Assembly (NCBI GenBank): GCA_035548515.1
Contig: DASZSW010000022.1
Coordinates: 1 to 64,000, forward strand
Length of the DNA stretch: 64,000 nt
Direction: 5' to 3'
Source: DASZQY01 sp035548515
Lineage (GTDB): Bacteria > Pseudomonadota > Alphaproteobacteria > Rhizobiales > Kaistiaceae
Below, piece after piece: positions 15,058 through 23,921 of this stretch. Positions within the stretch are counted from its first letter, which is position 1; the number at the start of each line of letters is the position of its first letter. The position numbers and the translations under genes were made by a program. Under the pieces are notes generated by a model, which ran no database searches, was not told the DNA's origin, and was given only the letters and a program-made list of their open reading frames with translations.

Positions 15058-16461
15058 CTAGAAGTGCTTGTTGAGCGTGAACTTGACGGTCTGCATGTTG
15101 AGCGCGACGTCCGTACCCGCGCCGCCCGGCGTCCAGCTCGACTGGTAGTGCTGCGTGTTGAACTGGGTGAAGGCGTACTCGAGGCCGGCGGACCAGTTGT
15201 GTCCGATTGCCTTTTCGGCGCCGACCGCGACGGTCCAGCCGGTATGCCAGTTAGATAGCGGTACCGTGGTCAGCGCGTGGAAGTTGCCGTTCGGGAAGGT
15301 CGGGTCGTAGACCTGATTGCGGTTGATGTGGGCGAATGCCACACCGGCCGCGGCATACAGCAGCCAGCTGTTGTTGTTCGCCGGCGTCCAGCCCAAGCGG
15401 CCGCGGATGTTGGCGACTTGATCGACGTTGACGTCGACGTGCGACTTGAACGGCGGCGTGGTGCCGGTGCCGTCCTGGGTGAGCCGCGACGCGTCGTAGC
15501 TCGCGTCAACACCGAACACGAGGTTGCCCTGCTGCCAGTTGAAGCCGATCTGACCGCCGGCCAAGGCACCGTGGGCGGGAAGATTCAAGGCGCCCGGGCT
15601 ACCGCTGGTGAACGAAGCGGAAGACTGACCCCAGGCGTAGCCCGCATTCAGACCGGCGTAGAGGCCGGACCACTTGAACGGTACGTCGGTGCTGGCGATC
15701 GTGCCGACCTGGCCAGGACCGAAGTGTTTGACGAGGGCGAACTTGACGCTCGTGACGGACAGGTCGGCGTTGGTGCCGCTGCCGGAGGGGGTAAAGGTCA
15801 GCGGGAAGTTCACGCTGGCGTACTTCGCATAGTCGAGTTCGAAACGCGCTGTCCAGTTGCTGCCGATCGCCCGCTCGACGCCGACGCCAACTTGCCAGCC
15901 AGGCTGCCAGACGGAGACGATCTGCGACGTAAGAAGTCCACCAGGTCCGCCGCCCGGGCCGGGTGTCGAGCGCACCTGCTGGCGCGACGTATGTGCCCAG
16001 GCTGCGCCTGCGGTCACGTACCACAGCGTGTCGGGGTTCGAGAGCCAGCCGAGGCGGGCGCGGATGCTCGCCAGCGTGTCGGTGGTCTGATCGATGTGGG
16101 ACACGTAGGGTGACACCGAGCCGGTGCCGTCCTGGATCAGCCGCGCGGCGGAGATATCGCCTTCAAGGCCGACCACGAAGTTGTTCTGAAGCTGCCAGTT
16201 GACGCCGCCGACGAGACCGACGAACGCGCCCGACTGGTTGAGATCAAGCGCGGAAGGGTCGCCGTTGCCGAACACCGCGTTCGACGGGCCTGTGCCCCAG
16301 CCACCCTGAAGGCCGAGGTACACGCCCGACCAGCTTGAGTTGGCGGGCGGCGGAGGCACGACTGCGGGAACGATGCTGAGATCGGCGGCGTAGGCGGCTC
16401 CTGCCGCAAAGAAAACGCCGATAGCCAGCGCGCTCGCGCCGGCGAGAACTCGATTACCCAT
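15058..16461 (-). CDS. outer-membrane protein with two tandem beta-barrel units
   Basis: 467 residues. A signal peptide ends at AYA and is followed by a Pro-rich linker (VPAVVPPPP). Two homologous units of exactly 204 residues follow: 44-247, from WSGVYLG to VKFALVKHF, and 264-467, from WSGLYAG to VKFTLNKHF. Internal landmarks repeat in both: ARLIQDGTG with SRLTQDGTG, SHID with SHVD, RARLGW with RGRLGW, ERAIGSNW with EKAIGHNW. Each unit alone matches the single Omp25/31-type barrel, so this is an in-frame duplication. Only the second unit ends at the protein C-terminus with the terminal Phe used by the BAM insertion machinery. Start ATG 16461. Confidence 0.88.
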   Translation of the reverse strand: MGNRVLAGASALAIGVFFAAGAAYAADLSIVPAVVPPPPANSSWSGVYLGLQGGWGTGPSNAVFGNGDPSALDLNQSGAFVGLVGGVNWQLQNNFVVGLEGDISAARLIQDGTGSVSPYVSHIDQTTDTLASIRARLGWLSNPDTLWYVTAGAAWAHTSRQQVRSTPGPGGGPGGLLTSQIVSVWQPGWQVGVGVERAIGSNWTARFELDYAKYASVNFPLTFTPSGSGTNADLSVTSVKFALVKHFGPGQVGTIASTDVPFKWSGLYAGLNAGYAWGQSSASFTSGSPGALNLPAHGALAGGQIGFNWQQGNLVFGVDASYDASRLTQDGTGTTPPFKSHVDVNVDQVANIRGRLGWTPANNNSWLLYAAAGVAFAHINRNQVYDPTFPNGNFHALTTVPLSNWHTGWTVAVGAEKAIGHNWSAGLEYAFTQFNTQHYQSSWTPGGAGTDVALNMQTVKFTLNKHF

Positions 16462-16566
16462 GACGCAACTCCACTAAACCCAAAACACCCCGTGCCCGTG
16501 ACGAATTTAACTTCCTTGTAATTTTTGGCCATCGATTTCGTCGGACCAAACGAACGACACTGGTTA

Positions 16567-16586
16567 ATGTTGCTCCGCAGCAACAT
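16567..16586. repeat. 8-bp perfect hairpin upstream of the CoA-binding gene
   Basis: ATGTTGCT, CCGC, AGCAACAT form a perfect hairpin in the divergent space between the two-barrel gene and the CoA-binding protein gene. It could be an operator or a leader structure; nothing else supports either role. Confidence 0.4.
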
Positions 16587-16622
16587 CCGCCCTATCTGGT
16601 GGAAAAAGCGAGAGAATCCGTC

Positions 16623-17045
16623 GTGCATTCCAACCCGCCTGACCCCGCGCTCGCGTCCCTTTTCGGCAAGATCCGCACAATCGCGATCGTTGGAGCCTCG
16701 CCCAACCCGGCGCGCCCGGTTTTCGGCGTGATGCGGTATCTGCTCGGCGCGGGATATCGGGTCATCCCCGTGAATCCGGGGCAGACCGGCCGTGAGATCC
16801 TGGGGCAACGCGTCTACGGGCGTCTCGCGGATGTCGCGGAGCCCATCGACGTCGTCGATATTTTCCGACGCCGGGAGGCGCTCGGCGGCATCACCGACGA
16901 AGTGCTAGCGCTGTCGCCGCTGCCGAAGGCGATCTGGATGCAGCTCGATCTCGTCGATGAAGCCGCCGCGGCGAAGGCTGAGGCAGCGGGACTGACGGTG
17001 GTCATGGACCGGTGCATCAAGATCGACCACGCGCGCCTGATGTGA
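16623..17045 (+). CDS. CoA-binding domain protein (YccU type)
   Basis: 140 residues of a Rossmann-type CoA-binding domain: IRTIAIVGASPNPARPVFGVMRYLLGAGYRVIPVNPG, then DVVDIFRRREA and IWMQLDLVDEAAAAKAEAAGLTVVMDRCIKIDH. This is the layout of the stand-alone YccU/CoA_binding_2 family, whose physiological role is unsettled. I choose GTG 16623, with GAGAGA seven bases upstream; the frame also has a GTG at 16599. It is the first of three rightward genes with the DUF2269 gene and metY. Confidence 0.85.
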   Translation: MHSNPPDPALASLFGKIRTIAIVGASPNPARPVFGVMRYLLGAGYRVIPVNPGQTGREILGQRVYGRLADVAEPIDVVDIFRRREALGGITDEVLALSPLPKAIWMQLDLVDEAAAAKAEAAGLTVVMDRCIKIDHARLM

Positions 17046-17111
17046 CGCGGGTCACTGCTATCGACGGGCGAGGGGAATACGACGCGCGCCTTCCAAGAAA
17101 GGCACACGTCC

Positions 17112-17666
17112 ATGGACCTCTATCTCCTTCTGAAATTCGCGCACGTTATCGCAGCCGTCCTCTGGGTCGGCGCGGGCGTCGGCCTCTGCATCCTCGGCAT
17201 CGCTGCCTCGGCGGCGTCGGATCGCGACGGCTTCATGCGCATCATTCGCAACGTCGGCTTCCTCGCGCCGCGCCTGTTCATGCCGGCATCGGTCGCCGCC
17301 TTCATCTTCGGATTTGCGGCGGCGTGGATGGGCTGGGGCTTCTCGATGCTGTGGGTGTGGCTCGGTATCGTCGGCTACGCCGCGACGTTCCTCACCGGCA
17401 ACTTCCTGCTGCGGCCGCGCGCCGAGCGCATCGGTGCGCTGATCGCCAGAGATGGCGTCTCGGACGAAGCGTTCGCGCTCGGCAACGAACTGCTCCAGAT
17501 CTCCAAGTTCGACTATGTGATGCTGTTCGTGGTCATCGCCGACATGGTGTTCAAACCGACACCCACCGATTGGCCGGTGCTGGCGGCTATGGGGCTCGCG
17601 CTCGCCGCCGCTGCTATCGCTTTCCTCCCGCCGGTGTTCCGCGCCCATCGTGCAGTGACGGCCTAG
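17112..17666 (+). CDS. DUF2269 family integral membrane protein
   Basis: 184 residues with four to five membrane helices, beginning LYLLLKFAHVIAAVLWVGAGVGLCIL and including LFMPASVAAFIFGFAAAWMGW and MLWVWLGIVGYAATFLTGNF. The early H-x-x-A-x-x-W-x-G motif is typical of the DUF2269 group of predicted membrane proteins, which resemble CopD-like or heme-handling membrane families; the function is unknown. The start ATG 17112 follows AAGAAAGG. A terminator at 17690-17722 separates it from metY. Confidence 0.8.
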   Translation: MDLYLLLKFAHVIAAVLWVGAGVGLCILGIAASAASDRDGFMRIIRNVGFLAPRLFMPASVAAFIFGFAAAWMGWGFSMLWVWLGIVGYAATFLTGNFLLRPRAERIGALIARDGVSDEAFALGNELLQISKFDYVMLFVVIADMVFKPTPTDWPVLAAMGLALAAAAIAFLPPVFRAHRAVTA

Positions 17667-17689
17667 GAACAAACGTGCGTCCTCAATGC

Positions 17690-17722
17690 GAGCGGCGAGA
17701 CGCGTGTTTCGCCGCTCCTTTG
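17690..17722 (+). terminator. terminator after the DUF2269 gene
   Basis: The stem GAGCGGCGA (17690-17698) with TCGCCGCTC (17709-17717) has a 10-nt loop and is followed by CTTTGATTT. It ends 88 bp before the metY start. Confidence 0.65.
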
Positions 17723-17804
17723 ATTTCGGCATTCCGGTGCTTTGGCGCGGGCGCGGCTGCCGCCTACCCATAGCGACCGCCAAGTTCAGCCAAGGAAATC
17801 CGCC

Positions 17805-19094
17805 ATGAGCGACGATCGCGTACCCGGCTTCGACACGCTTGCCATCCACGCCGGCGCCAAGCCCGACCCGGCCACCAACGCGCGCGTGACGCCGATCTAC
17901 CAAACGACGTCGTATGTCTTCAACGACACCGAACACGCCGCGAAGCTGTTCGGGCTGCAGGCGTTCGGCAACATCTACACGCGCATCATGAACCCGACAC
18001 AGGATGTGCTGGAGCAGCGCATCGCGGCCTTGGAGGGCGGCACGGCCGCGCTGGCGGTGGCCTCAGGCCATGCGGCGCAGGTGATCGCGTTCCATACGCT
18101 GCTACAGCCGGGCGACGAGTTCATCGCTGCGAAGCAGCTCTACGGCGGCTCAATCAATCAGTTCAACCATTCGTTCAAGTCGTTTGGCTGGCAGGTGAAG
18201 TGGGCGGACATCAACGACATCTCGACCTTCGAGAAAGTGGTGTCGCCGAAGACCAAAGCCATTTTCATCGAGTCGATCGCCAACCCCGGCGGCGTCATCA
18301 CCGACATCGCCGGCATTGCGAACGTCGCCAAGCGGGCAGGGGTGCCGCTAATTGTCGACAACACCCTGGCGACGCCGTACCTGATCAAGCCGTTCGAGCA
18401 CGGTGCCGACATCGTCGTGCACTCGCTGACCAAGTTTCTCGGCGGCCACGGCAATTCGATCGGCGGCGTTGTGGTCGATGGCGGCAAGTTCAACTGGACC
18501 GCCAACAAGGGTCGCTTCCCGTTCCTCTCCGAGCCGCGGCCCGAATACAACGGCCTGGTGATCGGCGAGGCGTTCGGCAACTTTGCGTTCGCTATCGCGA
18601 ACCGCGTTTTGGGTCTCCGCGACCTTGGGCCGGCGATCTCGCCGTTCAACGCGTTCCTCATCCTGACGGGGATCGAGACGCTGCCGTTGCGGCTCCAGCG
18701 CCATTCGGACAATGCGCAGGCGGTGGCTGAATTCCTGGCCGACCACAAGAAAGTGACGTGGGTGAGCTACGCCGGCCTGCCGGGCGACCGGTATCACCAG
18801 CTCCAGCTCAAGTATGCGCCGAAGGGTGCCGGTGCGGTGCTGACGTTCGGCATCGAAGGTGGCGACGCGGCGGGCAAGAAGCTGGTCGAGAGCGTGAAGC
18901 TGTTTTCGCACGTCGCCAACCTCGGCGACACGCGCAGCCTGATCATCCATCCTTCGTCCACCACGCACAGCCAGTTGACGCTGGACCAGCGGAAGGCGGC
19001 AGGCGCAGGGCCCGACGTCGTACGTCTGTCCGTCGGGATCGAGGACGTCGCCGACATCATCGCCGATCTCGAGCAGGCGCTGGACAAGATCTGA
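17805..19094 (+). CDS. metY: O-acetylhomoserine sulfhydrylase (MetY)
   Basis: 429 residues of the Cys/Met-metabolism PLP family. It makes homocysteine (or methionine with methanethiol) from O-acetylhomoserine and sulfide. Motifs: FDTLAIHAGAKPDPATNARVTPIYQTTSY, SGHAAQ, YGGSINQF, IVDNTLATPYLIKPFEHGADIVVHSLTKFLGGHGN with the PLP lysine in SLTKF, and DTRSLIIHPSSTTHSQL. The long insertion after the lysine and the total length fit the MetY subgroup rather than MetB/MetC. Start ATG 17805 after AAGGAAA. I looked for a SAM-II type riboswitch in the leader and did not see its conserved bases. Confidence 0.93.
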   Translation: MSDDRVPGFDTLAIHAGAKPDPATNARVTPIYQTTSYVFNDTEHAAKLFGLQAFGNIYTRIMNPTQDVLEQRIAALEGGTAALAVASGHAAQVIAFHTLLQPGDEFIAAKQLYGGSINQFNHSFKSFGWQVKWADINDISTFEKVVSPKTKAIFIESIANPGGVITDIAGIANVAKRAGVPLIVDNTLATPYLIKPFEHGADIVVHSLTKFLGGHGNSIGGVVVDGGKFNWTANKGRFPFLSEPRPEYNGLVIGEAFGNFAFAIANRVLGLRDLGPAISPFNAFLILTGIETLPLRLQRHSDNAQAVAEFLADHKKVTWVSYAGLPGDRYHQLQLKYAPKGAGAVLTFGIEGGDAAGKKLVESVKLFSHVANLGDTRSLIIHPSSTTHSQLTLDQRKAAGAGPDVVRLSVGIEDVADIIADLEQALDKI

Positions 19095-19423
19095 TGGATC
19101 TTCGCGCTTACATTCTGGCGGCCGCGGTGGCCGCCGCCAGTCCGGCTTTGGCGGCCGATTGGGACGCGACATGGGCCGGCGGCTTCGACAACGGCGGCGA
19201 TGGCGTGCAGGTCATCGTCGCGGGTGAGACGGTCGTCGGCTTTTTCTTCGGCGGCGACTACGTCGATTTGACTGACGACGGCGCGGTTGCCGCCGACGGA
19301 TCGCTGACCTTCAAATGGGACGGCGGCGAGGCGACGCTCGCGGCCGTCGGCGGGCGTCAAACGCTGACGATCCGGGCCGCCGGCGCCCCGGAACGCGTGA
19401 TCGACGTGAAGCGCGACCAGTAA
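19094..19423 (+). CDS. small exported protein of unknown function
   Basis: 109 residues. The ATG shares its A with the metY stop codon (TGATG), so it is translationally coupled. A signal peptide (MDLRAYILAAAVAAASPALAA) is followed by a mature part of about 88 residues: WDATWAGGFDNGGDGVQVIVAG, VVGFFFGGDYVD, LTFKWDGGEATLA and QTLTIRAAG. This looks like a small all-beta domain with alternating hydrophobic positions. I recognise no family. Coupling to metY is probably positional rather than functional. Confidence 0.7.
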   Translation: MDLRAYILAAAVAAASPALAADWDATWAGGFDNGGDGVQVIVAGETVVGFFFGGDYVDLTDDGAVAADGSLTFKWDGGEATLAAVGGRQTLTIRAAGAPERVIDVKRDQ

Positions 19424-19489
19424 GCCTCTTGCGATTGTCCCCGGAAAGGCCCACATGCGCGCCTCGGGGGCAGCGCAGGCTCGGATTGC

Positions 19490-20284
19490 ATGAATATTAT
19501 CGAGGTCAGGAACCTCACCAAGTCGTTCGGTGAGGTGAAGGCCGTTGACGACATCACTTTCGATGTCGCGGAGGGCGAGATTTTTGCCTTTCTCGGTCCC
19601 AACGGCGCCGGCAAATCGACCACCATCAAGATGCTGACGACGCTGCTGAAGCCGACGACCGGCACCATCCGCGTCAACAACTACGACCCGGTGACTAATC
19701 CGGATGCGGTGCGCCGCTCGTACGGCATCGTGTTCCAGGACCCGGCCGTCGACGATGAGCTGACTGCCTGGGAGAACATGGAGTTCCATGGCGTGCTTTA
19801 CGGCGTGCCCAAGGCCGAGCGGCACGAGCGGATCGACGCGCTGCTGAAGTTTGTGGAACTCGGCGATCGCGCCAACAGCCAGGTGAAGGAATTCTCCGGT
19901 GGCATGCGGCGGCGACTTGAGATCGCGCGCGGCCTGTTGCACACGCCCAAGATCGTCTTCCTCGACGAGCCAACGCTCGGCCTCGATCCGCAGACCCGCA
20001 ACGGGATGTGGAGCTACCTCCAGCAGCTCAACAAGAGCGACAAGACGACGGTGTTCTTCTCCACCCACTACATGGAGGAAGCGGAGCGGGTGGCGCAGCG
20101 CATCGCCATCATCGACCACGGCAAGATCGTCGCGATGGGGACAGCCGAGGCGCTGAGAGCGCAGACCGGAACCAATTCGCTGGAGGACGCCTTCCTGGCG
20201 CTCACGGGCAAGACGATCCGCGAGGAGGAAGGCTCCTCGGCCGACCGGATGCGGGCGGTGCTCCGCGCCCGCAGGGGACGCTGA
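19490..20284 (+). CDS. ABC-2 exporter ATP-binding protein (DrrA/NodI type)
   Basis: 264 residues. Walker A FLGPNGAGKSTTIKML (near 36-51), Q-loop FQDP, signature EFSGGMRRRLEIARGLL, Walker B KIVFLDEPTLGLDP and the switch His in FFSTHYMEEAE are all intact. A C-terminal extension of about 35 residues follows LEDAFLALTGKTIREEEG, as in daunorubicin/Nod-factor exporter ATPases. It pairs with the permease 2 bp downstream to form a two-gene ABC-2 exporter. The cargo (lipid, polysaccharide or small molecule) is not indicated. Confidence 0.93.
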   Translation: MNIIEVRNLTKSFGEVKAVDDITFDVAEGEIFAFLGPNGAGKSTTIKMLTTLLKPTTGTIRVNNYDPVTNPDAVRRSYGIVFQDPAVDDELTAWENMEFHGVLYGVPKAERHERIDALLKFVELGDRANSQVKEFSGGMRRRLEIARGLLHTPKIVFLDEPTLGLDPQTRNGMWSYLQQLNKSDKTTVFFSTHYMEEAERVAQRIAIIDHGKIVAMGTAEALRAQTGTNSLEDAFLALTGKTIREEEGSSADRMRAVLRARRGR

Positions 20285-20286
20285 TC

Positions 20287-21036
20287 ATGTGGGCCGCGAT
20301 CTACATCATGTGGCTGCGCCAGATGAAGCGGTTCCTCCGCTCCAAAGCGCGCATCGTGGCTTCGGCTGCGCAGCCGTTGCTGTTCCTGGTCACGTTCGGC
20401 TTCGGCTTCTCGGCCATCTTCAGGCAGGCCGGCGCCGGCAACTACATCGACTTCCTGGCTCCGGGCATTGTCGCCATGGCGATCGTGTTTTCGTCGGTCT
20501 TCTCCGGCATCGAGGTGATGTGGGACCGACAGTTCGGCTTCCTGAAGGAGACGTTGGTCGCGCCGGTGCCGCGAACGGCCCTGATGTTCGGCCGTACGCT
20601 CGGCGGCGCGACCGTGGCGCTGCTTCAGGGGCTGCTGGTGCTGGTGGTGACGCTCATCGTCGGCTTCCGCCCGCACAACTGGGCGCTGCTGCCGGCGGCG
20701 ATCCTGGTGATGGCGCTCATCTCGATCATCTTCACCGCCTTCGGGACGGCGATCGGCGCGCGGCTCCGCGACATGCAGGGCTTTCAGCTGATCATGAACT
20801 TCATCATCATGCCGCTGTTCTTCCTGTCGGGCGCGCTGTTCCCGCTGGATGGCTTGCCGTCGGCCATGTACGCGGTCGTGCGGGCCGATCCACTCTCGTA
20901 TGGCGTGGACGCGCTTCGCGGGCTGCTCATCAGCGCGACGCACTTCGGCCTGCCGCTGGATATCGGCGTGCTGGCGGTGGTTGCTGTCGGACTCGTCGGG
21001 CTGGGCTCGTATTTCTTTGCCAGGATCGAGGTCTAG
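20287..21036 (+). CDS. ABC-2 type transporter permease (DrrB/NodJ type)
   Basis: 249 residues with six membrane helices and the ABC-2 domain hallmarks: an amphipathic N-terminus (IMWLRQMKRFLRSKARIVASAAQPLLFL), a cytoplasmic loop FLKETLVAPVPRTALMFGRTLGG, and the terminal FFLSGALFPLDGLPSAM with PLSYGVDALRGLL. It forms the membrane half of the exporter whose ATPase is the gene before it. ATG 20287 lies just past the ATPase stop. It is convergent with the large exported protein, 10 bp apart. Confidence 0.93.
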   Translation: MWAAIYIMWLRQMKRFLRSKARIVASAAQPLLFLVTFGFGFSAIFRQAGAGNYIDFLAPGIVAMAIVFSSVFSGIEVMWDRQFGFLKETLVAPVPRTALMFGRTLGGATVALLQGLLVLVVTLIVGFRPHNWALLPAAILVMALISIIFTAFGTAIGARLRDMQGFQLIMNFIIMPLFFLSGALFPLDGLPSAMYAVVRADPLSYGVDALRGLLISATHFGLPLDIGVLAVVAVGLVGLGSYFFARIEV

Positions 21037-21046
21037 GCGAACCGCG

Positions 21047-22519
21047 TCAGTGAAGCGTGGGATTGAGGTTGGTTGTCGGCTGGATGTTCGTCGTGCCGAA
21101 TTTCAGCCGGTTCTTGAAAGTGTTGCCAATTTTGGCGCTTGTCTGTCCCTGATTTTGCGTTTGGACCGGCGCCTGGTTCTGACCGGCGAAGGCGCCCAGG
21201 ATCTTGCCGATATCCACCAGGGGCGTGGTGTTGTCGACAGGCGGCGTCGCCTGCTTGGTGGCGATCGGGGCGGGGTCGCCCTTATTGACCTTCGGCTTTG
21301 TTTTCACGACGCTGACGCCGGTTCCAGGCTTTACCTGTGAGGTCAGGACGAAGTCTGCCTGCGTGTAGTTCTTCGATGCGGTCTTGACGAATTGAGGCGT
21401 CAGCCGGCTCACGACACCGGCGAATTGCCCGACGCTGCCGTTCACCCCCGCAGTCGGCATCACCGTTTCCGGCGCGCCCGTTGGGATGTCATGGATCACC
21501 GCCTGGCAGCGTGTCTTTCCGTCGGCCCATGCCGACGGCAGCGTGTAGTCCGTCGCCGGGAAACGATACGTTGGGGCCGGGCCCATTTCTTTGCTGGCCC
21601 AGCTCACAATCGGAGCCGGACCGGTTTGCGTCTCGGCGACGAAGTTGAAGATGCCGCAGTCGTTGACGCCCGGCTCGCCGGTCTTCCACGAGACCACAGC
21701 GGCCGTATTGTTGCCCGGCGTTGCCTTCCACGCATCGGTCACGACGAGGATCAGCTGGTTGTCGGCGGGTATGCCAAAGGCGCCGGTGATGCGTCGTCCG
21801 CCGAGGCTGGCGGCGAGGGCAAGGTTGAGGCTGGACAGGTCGGCCGCCGCGACCGGAACGTTGACGCGTGTACCGTCGACGGCCGCCAGCGCGCCTTTCA
21901 CGAACAGCGGTCCCTTGTAGAGGTCGACCACCGCCATCACCTCGTCGGCTATCGGACCGTGGGTGTCCACCTTGAGGTTGGACACGGTGGCGGAGGCGTT
22001 GACGAGATTGATCGCAGGCATCGGCTGGCCGCCGTCGGGCGTGCCGAGCGCGACGGAGATCATGTAGTTGATGGTCAGATCGAAAGCGACCGAGAGGCGG
22101 GGATCGGCCCACTTATCGAACAAGGGCTGCGTTACGGTGAACTCGAGGTAGGCGCTGGTCTTGAAGGTGAAAGGGATGTTCGGGCTGCCGTCGCCCCCAT
22201 AGCCGCCCTGACCGACCGTGAAGTCGCCGCCGGGCGACATGTTGCAGACAGTGTCATAGCCGCGGAATTCGTCGCCGTTGTACTCCAGCGGCGACTCGAT
22301 CATCTGCTTGAGCTTGTCGCAGATGAGGCCGCTGTTTTGTTGCCAGGCGGTTTCGACCTCGCCCTCAAGCCGCGTCTGATCGTTCATGAGCAGGACCAGA
22401 GTCTGGTCGTCGGGGTGCGCCGGGCTCCACACCTGGCTGTAGATCGTGAGCGGCGCGTCCGCCATGGCTGCAACGCAGGTTCCCAGAATAATGAGGGCTG
22501 CGGCCGCGATCCGTTTCAT
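21047..22519 (-). CDS. large exported protein of unknown function with C-terminal low-complexity tail
   Basis: 490 residues from ATG 22519, chosen because it begins a signal peptide (MKRIAAAALIILGTCVAAMADA). Residues 25-400 look like a beta-rich folded domain with four Cys residues (two near the N-terminus in GLICDKL and DTVCNM, two later in NDCGIF and KTRCQAV) that could form disulfides after export. Residues 400-490 are low-complexity Pro/Gln/Thr, ending GNTFKNRLKFG and a Thr/Asn tail. The FKNRxKFG motif recurs in the Pro-rich OmpA protein at 46508-48268. I do not recognise the family. It is monocistronic, divergent from the lytic transglycosylase. Confidence 0.75.
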   Translation of the reverse strand: MKRIAAAALIILGTCVAAMADAPLTIYSQVWSPAHPDDQTLVLLMNDQTRLEGEVETAWQQNSGLICDKLKQMIESPLEYNGDEFRGYDTVCNMSPGGDFTVGQGGYGGDGSPNIPFTFKTSAYLEFTVTQPLFDKWADPRLSVAFDLTINYMISVALGTPDGGQPMPAINLVNASATVSNLKVDTHGPIADEVMAVVDLYKGPLFVKGALAAVDGTRVNVPVAAADLSSLNLALAASLGGRRITGAFGIPADNQLILVVTDAWKATPGNNTAAVVSWKTGEPGVNDCGIFNFVAETQTGPAPIVSWASKEMGPAPTYRFPATDYTLPSAWADGKTRCQAVIHDIPTGAPETVMPTAGVNGSVGQFAGVVSRLTPQFVKTASKNYTQADFVLTSQVKPGTGVSVVKTKPKVNKGDPAPIATKQATPPVDNTTPLVDIGKILGAFAGQNQAPVQTQNQGQTSAKIGNTFKNRLKFGTTNIQPTTNLNPTLH

Positions 22520-22718
22520 GTTGCGGGTCAATGGGTGTTCCTCGGTTGCGCCCGGATTCGTCCTAGGATGGTGGACAGTGGCGAGGCGTCGCATCCTCCA
22601 TTCGGTTGAGCGATCGCGGACGGCGTGTGGCACCCGTCACTGCCTCCCCGCCTTTCCGAGGCCATCCTGATCCGCCATAGTCCCTTGGGGGGACAGGTGA
22701 ATCACGGAACGCACGCGC

Positions 22719-23918
22719 ATGCATGTCCTTGCCCGCATCCTTCTTCCCGCCATCCTGCTTGCGGCAGCCGCTCCGGCGTTTGCCGCCGGCTGCCATAAGG
22801 AGCCTACCTTCGAGGCCTGGCTTCAGGGCGTAGCCGCCGAGGCCAAGGCGGGTGGCGCCTCGCAGCGTGCGATCAACGACGCGCTCGGCAACGTCGTCTT
22901 CGACCCGGCCATCGTGAAGAAGGACCGCGCGCAAGGTGTGTTCACGCAGGACTTCCTGCAGTTCTCGGACCGCATGGCCGCGGGCTATCGCATCACCAAC
23001 GGCAAGGCGAACATCGTAAAGCTGAAGGCGGTGTTCGATCGCATCGAGAAGCAGTTCGGCGTGCCGGCGCCGGTGCTGACCGCGTTCTGGGGGCTGGAGA
23101 CGGACTTCGGCGCCTTCAACGGCGATGGGCCGACGCTGACGTCGCTGGCGACGCTCGGCTACGACTGCCGACGACCGGATCTGTTCCGCACGCAGCTTCT
23201 CTCGGCCATCAAGATCATCGACCGCGGCGATCTCTCGGCGGCGCAGATGCGCGGACCTTGGGCGGGCGAGCTCGGGCAGCTCCAGTTCATCCCGCAGCGT
23301 TACTTTGATTTTGGCGTGGACTTTGACGGCGACGGACGGGTGGACTTGCTCCACTCGTCGGCGGACGCACTTGCTTCGGCGGCTAACTATCTCAAGAGCC
23401 TCGGCTGGCATCGCGGCGAGCCGTGGCTGCAGGAGGTCGCCATTCCCGACAACCTGCCGTGGGATCAGGCCGACATCTCGATCAAGTTGCCGTTGTCGAA
23501 GTGGTCGGCCTGGGGCGTGACGTTAGCGAACGGCAAGCCGCTGCCGGCAAAAGGCCCTGATGCCTCGCTCCATTTGCCGATGGGACGGAATGGCCCCGCG
23601 TTCCTCGCGTACCCGAACTTCGACGTCTATCTCGATTGGAATAACTCGCTGGTCTATTCGACCACCGCCGCGTACCTCGCCACGCGGCTCGCCGGTGCTG
23701 GTCCGGTCCATCGTGGCTCGGGTGCCGACCTGCCGACGGTGGCGGAGATCAAGGAGATCCAGAAGCTGCTCGCCGGTATGGGCTATGACATCGGCAAGGC
23801 GGACGGCATCATTGGTGCGCAGACGCGCGCGGCGGTGAAAGCCATGCAGATCAAGTATGGGCTGCCGCCGGATTCCTATCCGTCACCGGAGCTGCTCGAA
23901 AAGCTGCGGGCCGAGTAA
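22719..23918 (+). CDS. lytic murein transglycosylase (MltB type) with peptidoglycan-binding domain
   Basis: 399 residues. A signal peptide ends at AFA. The SLT_2/MltB catalytic domain runs over roughly 25-320, with the catalytic Glu in FWGLETDFGAFNGDGPTLTSLATL and the conserved GELGQLQFIPQRYFDFGVDFDGDGRVDL. A C-terminal peptidoglycan-binding repeat covers 340-397 (EIQKLLAGMGYDIGKADGIIGAQTRAAVKAMQ). It cleaves the MurNAc-GlcNAc glycan in the periplasm with 1,6-anhydro formation, serving wall turnover or insertion of envelope machines. It is convergent with phaC, 3 bp between the ends. Confidence 0.95.
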   Translation: MHVLARILLPAILLAAAAPAFAAGCHKEPTFEAWLQGVAAEAKAGGASQRAINDALGNVVFDPAIVKKDRAQGVFTQDFLQFSDRMAAGYRITNGKANIVKLKAVFDRIEKQFGVPAPVLTAFWGLETDFGAFNGDGPTLTSLATLGYDCRRPDLFRTQLLSAIKIIDRGDLSAAQMRGPWAGELGQLQFIPQRYFDFGVDFDGDGRVDLLHSSADALASAANYLKSLGWHRGEPWLQEVAIPDNLPWDQADISIKLPLSKWSAWGVTLANGKPLPAKGPDASLHLPMGRNGPAFLAYPNFDVYLDWNNSLVYSTTAAYLATRLAGAGPVHRGSGADLPTVAEIKEIQKLLAGMGYDIGKADGIIGAQTRAAVKAMQIKYGLPPDSYPSPELLEKLRAE

Positions 23919-23921
23919 GGT

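Noticed and set aside
17667..17804. Possible SAM-II riboswitch in front of metY
   Set aside because: The leader lacks the conserved CGUGGUGAUUUG/CACGUUAAA-type blocks; only a short terminator hairpin is visible.
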